Assembly: GCA_024180945.1 (NCBI GenBank)
Contig: JAKSGN010000022.1
Span: forward strand, 1,054,001 to 1,118,000
DNA: 64,000 nucleotides
Source of the DNA: Macrophomina tecta
Taxonomy: Eukaryota; Ascomycota; Dothideomycetes; Botryosphaeriales; Botryosphaeriaceae
Direction of reading: 5' to 3'
The notes beneath the pieces were generated by a model that saw only the letters and a program-made list of their open reading frames with translations, was not told where the DNA came from and did not search any database. Positions 1 through 11,735 of the stretch are shown here, in pieces (position 1 is the stretch's first letter; each line of letters starts with the position of its first letter). Position numbers and translations under genes: made by a program.

Positions 1-60
1 ATCTCAACTTCACCATCGACTTCAAACTTCGCTCTCTCGCACCCGCTTTCACCAGCCAGG

Positions 61-746
61 ATGACGTCGCGAAGAATCGTATCGACGGAGAAGACGGTCT
101 TGGACCAAGACGACGTGCCGGGCAGCACCTCCGCCTCGCAGCAGGGCCCCAGCAACATCGCTCCGGCAGTGCCTTCGTTCGTGCTCCCCCCTGTCGCTGC
201 TCTCTAATTTATGTCCGAGGGATGCATTCGAGCGCATCAGCTGTTCAGCTGCACCGCTACTCTTGAATTCACGCGTCCTCCTCGTTCGTACGCGCTCCCA
301 CGTGTTAGCACAAAACACTAACACCTGCACGTGGCATCAACAGTTCCGTCATCTTCAAGCTGCTGGGCTTCACGTTTGCCATGATCACGCTGCCCATTGG
401 CACGTACTTCGCGACCGTCAACACGATATTCAAAGGTTTGTGCTTGTTCCTTTTTTTTTTTTTTTTTTTTTGCCAGCCACGCCGCCACTAGAAAGACAAA
501 AGCCGCGACTTCCCTGTCCGCACCATTGCAAGTCCTTTGTTACGGTTCCCAGATGGCAAAACGAGAGGCCCAAAGAATTTAAAGTCAGTCCGATTGACAT
601 CTCAAAAAACAGGAAACTCAACATTCGCCGGCGGCCTGGCGGCCATTATCGCCAACGTGGTGCTGGTCGCCTATGTCATCGTTGCTATGAAGGAGGACCA
701 GTCGGATAGGCTCGAGGCCGAAGCTGAAGCGAAGAAAGCCAGATAA
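61..746 (+). CDS. VMA21: V-ATPase assembly factor Vma21
   Basis: Vma21 is a small ER membrane chaperone that helps assemble the Vo sector of the vacuolar H+-ATPase and escorts it out of the ER. I read three exons (about 61-176, 344-435, 613-746) giving 113 residues, the usual family size. After a short polar N-terminus there are two membrane helices, the first starting SVIFKLLGFTFAM and the second around GGLAAIIANVVLVAYVIV, joined by the conserved KGNSTFAGG turn. The C-terminus ends KKAR, a dilysine-type ER retrieval signal expected for Vma21. The first donor (GTTCGT) is weak but is the only choice I found that keeps frame. Intron 2 holds a run of about 20 T. Identification is firm; only the first intron border is uncertain. 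Confidence 0.9.
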
Positions 747-1510
747 GCTAAAAGCCATGGCCATCTTCTGCTTCTTCCTGGCAGGGGGGGTTCGCATGTC
801 CCGGAACAAAGCGGACGACAGGGCATTAAGGAAGTTGATGCTGTGGCATGAGGGCGCGAAAGATTCCTCGTGGCGGCCAGCGTATGATCACCCTTGGTGC
901 ATGTTGATAAAAGCAGCCTCAAACCCTGCGCTTTGAGCGCGTGTGCCAATGATGCGCCTGGCTTTCGGACGAATTGTCACAAATTGACGTAGTCTGCGGC
1001 ATGTGAAACATAAAAATAGAATTTTGGTGCGTTCCACCATGCAATGGCTAAAGACCAGGCCTCTGTACAATTTCCATTTACCCCAAAACAATAAGCCAAG
1101 GGTAGCAATATGCTGTGAAAGAGGGGAGCCGGACCAAGATTATGTATCTATGAAAAGACATTGGCCTGCGAGCGAGCTGATGAGCAACACGCCATGCCAA
1201 TCCTCAGTATTATGGACCTGAATCCGTCCAAACAGTTCCACATCCAAGGATAGGGACCCCCCAAGCGAGCCTCCAGCTCCCGCGCTCCCTCAAGCAACGG
1301 TCCCATGTTCCTGTACGCCCCCTCTCCCCAGCCCAACTGGGTTCTTGTGTAGGTGCCCCAAAACGCCAACGGGTAAATGCAGAGATCCCGGAAATTTCGT
1401 TCATCAAGCCATTAAATACCCCCCGCACAGCAGAGTGTCATTACATACTCCAAATCAGCCAGGTCGAAAAGCGAACAAATTATCGCAGTCGGCGGATTCG
1501 AAAAGAACGC
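747..1510. other. intergenic, convergent 3' ends
   Basis: Spacer between the convergent ends of VMA21 and the DUF2406 gene. I see no conserved coding potential on either strand; it probably holds both 3' UTRs and terminators. Confidence 0.6.
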
Positions 1511-3074
1511 TTATTCCTTGCTGAACCGCCTCTTAAACCAGCTCTTCCTCTTCTCACCGTCTCCATTGGCAACCGGCCGTGGAGCAGGAGCAGCATGAAT
1601 GGGTTGTTGTGGTGGCCCATCTCCCATCTTCGACACTCCATTAACGCCGTTGTGAGGGGGGACCGGTGGGGCTTGGTTCTGGTCATAATGTCCGTTGCCG
1701 ACAGCGGGAGCGCCATCGTAGCCATGCTGATCGTAGTAGTTGTTGTGGTAGTCGTACTCCTCGGCAATTGGGTTTCCACCGAATCCATTGAATCCATACT
1801 GCTCGCCCATGTCCTGCTTTTGGCCTGGAGCCATCCTTTCAATGGAACTGTTCTCGCTGCTTGGGTCCGTGGAATTTCCCCAAGCCTCTCCGGAACTGTT
1901 TGAGAACCCAGTGTTTACGGTGTCACGGGATTGTTGGTATGAGTGACTCGGGTAAAGCCCCTGGCCGTGCATGGGAGGACGCGGGGGGCCTCCGAGCTCC
2001 TGCTGGATACGCTGGCCAAACTTGTTGCGGCCCGCGCCAGCTACGGGAGGGGGTGCATAGGGATCCTCGGCAGGGCGGGGCGAAGTCGGGTTGCGGCCTG
2101 CATAGTAGCCGCCGTTTCCTCCATAACCGCCATTGCTGGTAGCGTTGGAATAGCGATTTCCACCGTTACCTGTCGCAAAGACCGAATTAGCTTATGATCA
2201 GCGGAGCGGATGCGTCAGTCTTAGGTGATGGGAGGTTTAGATCGACATGCCAAGCCGGGCCATGCGGGAGGCGGCAGCTGTGGCAGCGATCTACCATGGG
2301 CCTGATCATGTCGACGGGGGGCCTCAGGATGGCACATTGGTTGCTACGCCTTCTTCCGCAACATGTCTCGAAGGTGTGGACTTTGCTCCGGGAGCACGGT
2401 TCGATGATAGACAGGGCTGAGACATTGATGTGCGTGACTTACCTCCATAGTAACTGCTCCGGCGACTCGTGTAACCGCTGAAATCAGCGTTGGATTCGAC
2501 TTCTACGCGACGTCAGCGATGATACATAAACGTTTCATGCCTCAGCTGTGCTTACCAGTCCGTGCGCCCGTCCTCCGCCTGTATTCGCCGTCAATTTGCG
2601 CCTCGAACTTGCGAATGGTATCGAGGGGGCGCTCCCATCGTGAGCGGGTGGGGTTGGAGAGATCGGGTTCCGCTGTGCAAGTACAAAGTCAGTTAGACTG
2701 ATCACCGGTCGGGTTATCGGGAGCCTGGGGGACAGGAACTTACGGATCGGCGAGCCGTCGACGTCCTTGTGCTGGATGGAACGCAGCGATCCGAGAGTAG
2801 GGGCTTCGAGCGCGGCGGCGACTGGGGAATGATATCAGCAGACATTCCAGCGATGGCGGGGGCCGGGGAACAACATACTGGGCTGGGCCTCGTTCATGGC
2901 GGCGTTGGGATTCGCTTTGGAGGTGTCGCTCAGGTGTCTCTTGTGCTTCTCGGCGGAGGTTTCGTGCAGGTCCTTGACCTTTGGCCTCCCGGAACCATGG
3001 CTCTTATCGCTCTTCTCGCTCTTGAAGCTAAAGCCACTCTTGGAGCGCGGGCGCTGTTGCGGGCGGGCGTCCAT
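1511..3074 (-). CDS. DUF2406 family protein
   Basis: Five exons (about 3074-2879, 2821-2744, 2672-2556, 2502-2443, 2169-1511) join in a consistent phase and give 369 residues. The N-terminal third has the fungal DUF2406 features: a basic/serine start (RPRSKSGFSFKS), then KVKDLHETSAEKHKRHLSD, NPNAAMNEAQP, SLRSIQHKDVDGSPIPEPD, and RSRWERPLDTIRKFEAQID. The rest is low complexity, rich in Gly, Asn, Tyr, Pro and Gln, and ends in a basic KSWFKRRFSKE tail. There is no signal peptide or membrane segment. The biochemical function of the family is not established, and the disordered tail suggests a scaffold or cell-cortex protein, which is only inference. Start chosen as the first Met before the conserved block. 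Confidence 0.82.
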
Positions 3075-4534
3075 GACGGGCGTTTGTGCGGATGGGGCAA
3101 TTCCAGGTGCAGTGGAAGGCCCGAAGGACGGGAAAAAATGGGCCTTGAAGGCAAGGCGGTGCTGGTTTAATGAGACGAACGGCCAAAGCTCCGCGCAGTG
3201 CGCCTGTTAGGATGGCGGGAAGCGGTAATGCTCGCAGCTATCAGCGTGCAAGCGAGAGATAGCGGGCGGGCTAAGCACCTGGACAGTGCAGGTTGCGGCC
3301 GGGACGGAGCGATGGAGACGACGGCGGACGCGAGGGCGTGTGCGCGGTGTATCGAATGTTGGAAATTGAGCGGACGGGCAAGGGCGGGCAACGAGCGGCG
3401 GCGGCGGCAGCAACAGGATTAAAGTGGTCGAGCGACGAGCAAGAGGACGCGTGTGCGAGGTGGTTGGGGAACAAATATGGCGGCGGCCGGTTGGTCGACG
3501 GCGGGCTGGCGTGCTTCTGGAGCTGGCGCCGCCTGGATCGCGCCGGCACAGCCCTCCTCGAGTGCGCATGTTACGAATGCATGCGCCGCGATCTACAGCC
3601 CAAGCCTGCCTCCCTGCGACACAGGCTCTGCTGACGGCGCGCGCCCGCTCGGAAGCACGCTAAGTGTCCTCGCGCCGCCCAGCAGCCCAGCGTCAATTCG
3701 CGCACGCCCAGCCCGCGCGCAGGCCTGGCGGCCAGCGCGTTCCGGCTGCTCGCTGAGGTGCTGGTCGGCAGCCGTCATAGTCAAAAATAGCGCGCCAGAG
3801 CTGCTGCTGCTGCTGCTGCTGCCGGGCACGACTCGTCACCGCGGCCTGGAAGGCGTTGGAAAGAAGCTTTGGCGGCACAGACGCCCTCAGCCTCACGCCA
3901 CGACGCCCGCTGCAACAGGCTGCGACTGCGACGGCCACGGCCAGAGCAAAGAATGGCGGTGGCCTGGCTGATTTGCTGGCAACGCCGCTCCTTGCTGCCG
4001 CCCTCGCCCCTTCTGCCCGATCTGACCAGAGCCTGAAGCACGCCGGCAACCACTCCGGCCTGGCGACGCGCAATGCGCCATTGATCGAGCCCGCAGCCCC
4101 GGCATCACCCACATCCCAGCTCTGCTGAGCAGGCGTCATTGTGCGGGGGCTCAACGCCCTCGTCCCGCCCTTGGTCGAACCAAACTGCCGATCCGCCAGC
4201 TGCCGCTATGCTGCAACGGGCCTCGCTCTGCCACAGCATTCCCGCCCGCCATGCACTTGTCAGTGATAAGATTAGATGACGCGCTGCGTGTTCGCCTTCG
4301 CCGGGGCGTGCAGCGGCCTGGCCGCATGCGACGGCGCATTCCTCGTTCCGCATGCCGTACCTCCCCAAAAATAATAAAAAAAAAAAGAGAAAGAGGAAAA
4401 ACGGTTATGCACTGCGTGCGGGCGGCCAAGGGAGGTTGCGTTTGCGTCTGCATGTCCTCATTTCCCCGTCTCTCGTCCTTTTCTTGACCTGCGCCCGCGC
4501 TCCCCGGCCCATCCTGGACTGCCACAAACTCTCT
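3075..4534. other. GC-rich intergenic region
   Basis: About 1.46 kb upstream of the DUF2406 gene. Long overlapping open frames exist on both strands but look like a by-product of high GC: none has a recognisable domain. It contains a (CTG)7 microsatellite at 3801-3821 and an A-rich tract near 4370-4400. It likely carries the DUF2406 promoter and the 3' UTR of the regulator gene. Confidence 0.55.
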
Positions 4535-7119
4535 TCAACTCTGGAAGTTCTGCGCGGCCTATTGGGCGGATGGTGATTAGCAGGAGGGCCGACGCGAGGC
4601 ACGGCTTTCGCCCACTCACCTCGAAGTTCACGAAGAAATCAGGGTCCAGCATGTCCCGCTGCTCCGCGACACCGCCGAACAACTCAAAGCTGCCGCTGTC
4701 TGCCGCTTCCGTCGCCCTCCGCAACAGGTCCTGCAGAATCGCCTTGCTCCTCTCCGCCCCGCTCCACACGCTCTCCAGCTCCCCCAGATGCCCGATGCAT
4801 TTCTGCACGTCCTCCTGCACGCTCGCCGGCGGCGGTATCGTCGGCGATGTGCGAAGCCTATATCATCAGCCCCTGCCATTCCTCCGCACATCCACATCGT
4901 CACTACTCACAGCAGAATGCCGGCCACTCCCAATTGGTGCACGCTGAAGGCAAGGTAGTGGGAGGGCGGCACGCGGAACAGGATAAGTTCCGCCGTGTGG
5001 ATGCAGCTACGTGCCGCCTGCACGCACTGCTCGGCCGACGACAGGTTCCGCTGATTTCGAGCCTCGTGCGGCGACTCGATCAGCTCATGTTTATCGGATG
5101 CCCAAGGTCTGCCCACAGCCACACAATGGCGTTTCAAGTCAGCATCAAGGCCATCCCAACCTCCATCCTTCTAGAACTCTTCCACCGCTCCTGGGCGGAA
5201 CCGTTGCACTCACCTCTGCAGGTTGATTATCGACGCGGCGTGGAGGATGAAGGTGATTATGCACATGGTCAGATGCAGCCTCCCGTCGTCGTCCGATCTG
5301 TTTGGCGAGAACTTGACCACATCGGGTAGGTCTTGCAGCCAGCGTTGGAGTTGTCTGTCCAGCATCTCCGTCTGCGCCTGCAGCTCCTTCTTCAAGCCCC
5401 TGGGGCCCAGCGCTCTCTGCACCGTCCGCGTTGATTTGACGATCTTGCTCGCGATCTTGCACAGCTCCGAGAAGGCCAAAAACCCGGCCAGGGCAGACGA
5501 CGCGCCATATCCCGTCGTCGGGTCGCGGCAGTACACCTCGAGCTGCTCATCCGCCATGTCGAGCGGCAAGCCGCAGTCGCAGTCGTCGTCGTCGGCCGCC
5601 ATGGGGCGGCCCAGGCACATGGATAGCAGCCTGTCGAGCCCGTAGACGCTCCACCACACGCGCCGCCCCATCTGCTCCATCAACAGCTCATTGGGCTCGT
5701 CCTGCGCCGGCCGCCGCAGCCCGGTGTGCAGGCCCAGGTCTTGCGCCGCCCGCACGGCCTGGCCCGCAAACTTCCACGCCTGAGTCAGTGTGTTCCACCC
5801 CGCGGAGCACACGGATAGCAGCGCCAGGCACTGCACCTGCTCGATCGTGCCCTGGCCCGTCGACCCGTAGTAGAGCAGCCACGACTTCTCGTAGAATTCC
5901 TGCCCTGGCCGCCCGGCCGACGCCGTCGCCACGCCCCCGCCGGCGGGCCGCGGCAGCAGGCCCGACGCGCAGGCGCACACGGCGAAGAAGACGCAGAGGA
6001 AGCCCGGGTCCGGCGCGTCGTTGGGGTTGCGCGCGATGAGCTTGCCGTACTGGCGCATGAAGTACGGCTTGAAGAGGATGGGGAACGTGTAGTGCAGTTG
6101 ATCGAAGTACAGGTGGACCAGCAGGTCGGAGACGTACTGCGGCGGGAAGCTGACCTGGTCCGGACTCATGGCCATGGGCAGGCGTAGAGAGGTGCTACTG
6201 CCCGAGAAGAAGGGCAGTCCGATGACGCTCGAGCTGTGCGAGCCCGTCGATCCGGGAGTGTTGAATATCGGGGACGTCCGCTGATCCCCCAGGCTCTGGA
6301 CGGCTTCGATCAGGATCAGATTGGTCGTGCCGCCAACGTACCTGCAGCTGTTAGTGGGCGTCGTTCAACTCAGGAACGTTGATCTCTCGTACCGGAGTTT
6401 CCCTTGGGAGTCGGAGACGAGGTGGCCGGACGGCTGTTGCGCTCGATGATCAGGCAGACTCTCTACATCATCTACATCGCTCTCTGGTGACTCGTTGCTT
6501 CGTTCACTACGACGAACGCCTTGCATATCGTTGACTTGATTTCGCAAGTCATCGACGGCAGGATCTTGGCTCCTCTGAGCGCTCTGTGACGTGCGGGCAT
6601 CGAATACGTCCATCAGGCTGTTGAACTTCTCCAGCATGGCATCCATCTTCTGACATAAGTGGTCTATCTGCTGACACCGAGCCTCGAAGCTCGACATCTG
6701 GCTTCCAATTGGAAACACCGAATCAGCACGTCTCTCGCATAGTTCGCGTCACACTGCGTGTAGAAGCATACTCACTGTCGGCTCAATTGCGCATTGTCGT
6801 TAGCGCTGGGATACTCGCACGCCCGGCCGCGAGCCTTGCAGTAGTGGCAGGGATCTTTGCCATCGCATTTCGTCTACAAGATTTCAGAGTGATCAGCGCC
6901 TAGGTTGTGTTTTTGCGCGTCTTTAGAGTAGGGGCGGACTCATGTAGATCCTGAGGCAAAAGGCATACATGTAGTGTGTACAGCAACGAAGGGCCAATGA
7001 GTGGGCTGCTGCCATGTGGGAGAACCAACCTTCTTCTTCCGGCATTCGACGCAGGCTCTCCACACGCGGCTGGCGCGCTCCTCATCCGGGACAGCCGGTC
7101 TGAGTGGGGCGCGCTGCAT
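4535..7119 (-). CDS. Zn2Cys6 transcription factor with fungal_trans domain
   Basis: Seven exons (about 7119-7030, 6873-6776, 6701-6393, 6341-5214, 5108-4911, 4857-4620, 4558-4535) give 694 residues. The binuclear zinc cluster is split by the first intron: Cys23, 26, 33, 39, 42 and 49 (C-x2-C-x6-C-x5-C-x2-C-x6-C). A coiled-coil-like linker follows (QQIDHLCQKMDAMLEKFNSL), then an acidic/serine stretch and the typical KLRYVGGTTNLILIEAVQSL. The middle homology region begins at VSDLLVHLYFDQLHYTFPIL and includes RRVWWSVYGLDRLLSMCLGRP. The last exon is only 24 bp and ends AAQNFQS. It is a nuclear DNA-binding regulator; its targets cannot be told from sequence. The third splice acceptor is the least certain border. 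Confidence 0.86.
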
Positions 7120-8415
7120 GTTCTCGTCCGGGTGCGGGTTCAGGGGCAGCCTGCAGCTGTGGAGGCGTGTGTGTGCGGTGGATACACACACAAGGAAAAG
7201 GGGAGGAGGTGGAGGCTGGAGGTTCTGGCGGGATATTGGGTGGGATGCTCGTCGTTGTTTCTGCCCCCCCACGCGTTGGGGATCGTTCTCGGACGAGACT
7301 TTCGAAGTCTGTCGCGAAGGAAAGGGCAGAAAAGCCTAAAGCAAACGTGGACCCGGCAGCTAATTAGGCGCGGAGCTTGGCGGGAAGAACGAAAAGGCGC
7401 GACGGCAGAACTCCTGTATCAGCCAGGCAGCACTCTCGCCTATCTACTTTGTGCTTCAAAACCATAGCGTGGAGCAGTTCACGCGATTGGCCGAGCCGTA
7501 TCCGCCGGGGTCGGGCGGTCTTTCGCTGCTTGGCGGTGTTGGTGAGAAGCGCCCGGCTGGTGGCAGCGGGCAGCGGGCGATCCGAGTGCCTGCAGCAGCA
7601 GGAACCGCACCGCTGTTTCTTTGTGGTGGCACGGAACGGCCATGTGATGCAGGAATACGCTGCGGAAAGATGATCGGGGGCAAGATAAGGCTGTAGCTCG
7701 CGCGGGAAGGGAAGCTTTCTCGTGCTGCGGACGCTAATGTGGCATATGCTGGGTGGCTGCATCGTGGCGATCCGTGCGGACTGCTGCTGTATGCACTCGG
7801 GAGGTGTGAATGCCGGAGCTGAAGACAGAGGAGCCTTGATCGCTCGCCTCTGCCCTCAGAGGCACGGCCCTCAATTCTCGATTTCCGCTCCGGCACGCCG
7901 AGCGCGCGCCGTTCAAGGCACACTCATGGACTATGCGACGCGGACTTGAAAATGGACCCGACGAGTGCCGGTGAGCAACACCACCACCACAAGCGCACCA
8001 TCATCTCCACCATGCGTGCCTCTGAAATTGCTACTTTACTATTCGGGCAAGACGGTTCTCTGTGCGTCCGGGGCCAGTGATTGGTGCTTCCCGATAAGCT
8101 CAGAGACGGCTGCGACAAGCGTTGGTGGCTGCCGCTGGCCATCTTCAACCGTCGCCGTCTGCGCTCTCCTCGGCCAAGGGTATTGTGATTATGGACTCGA
8201 AGACTGCTTTGTGAAGAGTGGGAAGCGTCCGACACGGGCGGGATGACGGGCGATAAGCGCTTGGCTTCTGCTGCCATTTGCCCCTCATCCTCAGCGGGGT
8301 CGATGGAGGAAGGATCCGAGAGGACACCACCAACCTCGCCCACCCGCGGTACCCTCAACGCTGCCAAGAGGCCGTTCCAGAGGAAAGCACGGCTGATCGG
8401 CAGTTGAAAGAAAGG
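7120..8415. other. intergenic, divergent promoter region
   Basis: About 1.3 kb between the regulator (minus strand) and the dienelactone hydrolase-like gene (plus strand). The open frames here show no known domain and are GC-driven. It should contain both promoters and 5' UTRs; I see no clear TATA box or repeat. Confidence 0.55.
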
Positions 8416-9808
8416 ATGGCCAACGAGATGGCGCCGCCCGAAGAAACGCCCGTTCCGCTTCCTGCAGCCCCAACGCTTGCTGTCGCCTCCAACATCGTCT
8501 TGCAGCCTCCGCTGTCGCGTCGTGGCTCTGGCCCGGGGCTGGTGCTGATTGTCGATGGAGACCTACCTCTGGGTCACAGCGACAAGACGCTGGACCCGCC
8601 GCCGCTGCTGAAATGGGCAGAGGAGGGTTTTGCTGTGGCCCAAATCACCCTCACCAATGCTTTTGGGCAGGACCTGCAGCGTGCCATTGAAGCATTGGAT
8701 TCATCGAAAGAGTGTTCGCAGAAGGGGAAATATGGTCTTATCAGTGAGTATGAGCTTTTCCAAAGCGGCAACCCCTGATACTGACCGAACTCGAAAGCCT
8801 ACGCCCCTATACTGCAGTCGGGCGAGAGCATCTTCGGGGCAAGCACGAGCATTGCTGCTATTGTGAACTACTCCGCAGTTCCGATTGCAGCAGCGAATGC
8901 GGCCAAACCTATTCTCTGGCACGCCGCCGGGGCTAACGTCTCCAGTACCAACCCCGGCATCGCCACTACCCACGTCTATCCTGAAGCGTCGGAAAACTTC
9001 GTCATCCCCGCCCACGAGAACTACCGCAGCGCCTCAGCCGCCGTCTCGCACACACGCACCCTGAAATTCCTCAAGCCGCTGACCGAAGGGCCTTATTTCG
9101 ACCTCGAGGCCATCTGGAACGAGCATTGCTTGTACGAATTCGGCGAGCGCGCAGTCGAAAAGACTATGGGCACCATGGTGGAGGAGCCCTACGTCAACCA
9201 CATCCCCACCATCACCGGCGGCATCGGCCGTGAGCGCCTAACAAACTTCTACCGCAACCACTTCATCCACAGTAATCCCCCGGACACGAGCCTGGAGCTG
9301 GTGAGCCGGACGGTGGGCGTGGATCGGGTGATTGATGAGTTTGTCTTCAAATGTACTCATGACAGGGTGGTTGATTGGCTGTACGTTCTTTTCGTATTTT
9401 CTGATACGGTGGTGCAACAGTTTGTGATTGACCACATGAGCAGTGTTCCTGGCATTCCACCGACAGGCAAGCCCCTCGAGGTGCCTTTCACATCGATCGT
9501 CAACATCCGCGGGGACAGACTCTTCCACGAACACATCGCGTGGGACCAAGCGACGCTGCTGCGGCAGTTGGGTCTACTTCCAGAGGTGCGTCATTTGGCA
9601 TTGCTTGCTTTAACCTTATTCCAACTGAAACTCGCCTTAGTATCTGCCGTTTCCGTATCCGGTTAATGGCAAGAGCCCTGCGCCGGGAAAGAAGTTCGAG
9701 TACAGGGTCCCTGTTGCAGGGGTGGAAACTGCAAGAAAGCTTGTGGATGAGAATTCCGTCCAGTCGAACGAGATGTTCAGCTATGGCATTCGGGAGGTCG
9801 ATGCGTAA
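8416..9808 (+). CDS. dienelactone hydrolase-like / SnoaL (NTF2-like) fusion
   Basis: Four exons (about 8416-8743, 8798-9380, 9444-9585, 9641-9808) give 406 residues. The N-terminal half resembles the carboxymethylenebutenolidase (dienelactone hydrolase) alpha/beta-hydrolase fold: a strand GPGLVLIVDGDLPLG, a helix with LKWAEEGFAVAQITL, then IAAIVNYSAVPIAA, AKPILWHAAG and VIPAHENYRSASAAVSHTRT. The C-terminal half (from about WNEHCLYEFGERAVEKTMG) is an NTF2/SnoaL-like domain ending in HEHIAWDQATLLRQLGLLPEY. In true dienelactone hydrolases a nucleophilic Cys sits in a G-x-C-x-G turn; the matching place here reads GKYGLITYAP, with no Cys. Substrate is therefore unknown and catalysis may be lost. 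Start chosen at Met 8416 in good context (AAAGGATGG); the frame is open further upstream. Confidence 0.8.
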
Positions 9809-10361
9809 GATCAAGCAGCATTCGTCCACAAATCAGTCTTGTCTTCCTCATCAATGGGGAATCTCCCATCAATATTATCTTTCGGGAGACATGAGGCCCG
9901 AATCCTTCACCTAATCCCTACGGACAACCCACTCAAGCCATTCCCACAACCTAGTGATAGCAATACGACGTGGTTTTGAGCCTCAGACACTGCAGATCAT
10001 GAACTTGAAAAATGGTTGAAGATGAGCGCGATTGCTTTCCTGTTCGTCGCATTGGCCCCACTCAACCAACATCTCCGGCGGAAGCGGAAGCGGACCTCCG
10101 ACGGATCCCCTCTGCGCATCACCGCATGACGAAAACCCATCACCACACAGCCTTTCGCTGCTTGTCCCCTAACCTACGCCTTAATCTTCGTTGCACTGCT
10201 TTACTTACTCAGCCTATCTATCAGCGCTTGTCATCCAGGGACCTGTAACGCCCGGGCGGTGATTCGATAAGTCCGCAGTATACGTGTTGCCGCTTCTGGC
10301 ATACTCTCACGCGACTACTCTTTGCAGTGCAGCGCTTTATACGGCTGAACTCTTCACAGAG
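9809..10361. other. intergenic
   Basis: Spacer between two plus-strand genes; no coding signal recognised. It probably holds the 3' UTR of the hydrolase-like gene and the promoter of the aldolase-like gene. Confidence 0.5.
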
Positions 10362-11462
10362 ATGCCGGGCACCAAGACGAACGGATTCTTCTCCCCGCGG
10401 GGCCCCACACGGCTACAGCTAAGCCTCCAACACGCCGCTGCCGATCAGGAGGGCAGCTCGCCGTCAGTGGGCCAGTGGGTCCAGTTCAGAAACGCCGAGT
10501 TAGCAAGCAGTGTTGCTGGTCTTGGGGGAGATGTATGTTGCTCCTTGTTTCCAAAACATTTCCGTGCTGTGACGGTGTTTTCCTTTACTGTCCAGCCGTT
10601 GACCTCTCGCGAGGTGGTGGCAACGTTTTGACTCCGCCTCAGATTCACAGTATATTCTGGTCTGACCTGTGCCTCCTTAAGCTGACTTGCCCTCTGCTTT
10701 GTAGTTCGTCATAATTGACTGCGAGCGCGGCCACATCGATACTTCCGCCGACCTCTCACTCGTCGTCAATGCCGTCGCCGCGGCGGGCGCATCGCCCATT
10801 GTGAGAGTGCTCGTGAATGAGCCGAAACGGATAAGATGGGCTCAAGATAGTGGCGCCCATGGTGTTATGGTTGCAATGTGCGAGACAAAGGTATGAGAGT
10901 CCCCACCGTTACCACGTCCTTTTGCTAACTCGCGCAATCAACAGGAGCAAGCGGAACAAATAGTCGTTGCAACCGGCTGTCCGTCTCCACGCTTCGTCGT
11001 CATCGCGGAGATCGATTCGCGCAAAGGCGTCGAGAATGTGGAAGACATCGCCTCGGTGGCAGGTATCGACGCGGTAGGTTTCTCTCGATGCATCCTGTTT
11101 ACCACAAATTTGACAACAGAATGCTAACACGCCGAAATCAGCTCTTCGTCGGCCCCCACCCCCTGATCTCCCACGCAGAGAATGACAACACACTCCCTGT
11201 CGCCGCATCGGCCGACACCGTGCTGGTAGCTGCTCGCAAGCACGCCAAATTCGCGGGACACTTCGCGGCGGATGCGGATGCAGCGATGGCGCTGGTGAAG
11301 AGGGGATGGCAGTTTGTGAACTGTGGGACAGATTTGCTGGCGGTGAGCAAATGGGCGGGGGATGAGGTGGAGAGGCTGAGGAATATGATGATGAGAATAA
11401 GAGCATCGCCGCCGCCGATTGAGGGGGACGAGTATGAGTGGGATGGGAAGGACTGGGGCTGA
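10362..11462 (+). CDS. HpcH/HpaI aldolase-like protein, atypical
   Basis: Four phase-0 exons (10362-10532, 10705-10890, 10945-11073, 11142-11462) give 268 residues of the HpcH/HpaI aldolase (PEP/pyruvate-binding TIM barrel) type, which cleaves 2-keto-3-deoxy acids to pyruvate with a divalent metal. Recognisable parts are SVGQWVQFRNAELASSVAGL, FVIIDCERGHIDTS, SPIVRVLVNEPKRIRWAQDS, GAHGVMVAMCETKEQAEQIV, VVIAEIDSRKGVENVEDIA and GIDALFVGPHPL. Three things are odd. The family D-x-E-H motif reads DCERGH, so the base usually called catalytic is Arg. The metal ligand region Q-I-E reads E-I-D. The 25-30 residue loop normally between EQAEQIV and the next strand is missing. It may be a non-enzymatic paralogue or a decaying gene with an open frame. 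A Met at 10284 in frame is an alternative start. Confidence 0.72.
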
Positions 11463-11735
11463 GCTGCACGGAGAGACTTGTGAGGCTGCCTAAGAAGATC
11501 AAAAGTGAAATGAACAGTGTGAGCCTGAATGGACTGTCACTCAGTCGTACATGCCCTCGACGAATACAAATCACACTGCCCAAACAGGCAAGCCGAGCCG
11601 GCCCTGAGCCGAGGTCCGCGTCCCCCCGGATCCCGCGTCTCACAGACCACCCGCCGTGACATCAACGTTAATCTGCACCACCACCACCACCGACCCCTCG
11701 GACACTCCTCCACAACATGGCAACGCTTGCCCGCC

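Noticed and set aside
3207..4154. Several overlapping frames of 100-170 codons
   Set aside because: GC-rich spacer gives long frames on both strands; Ala/Arg/Ser-rich, no conserved motif, no consistent splicing.
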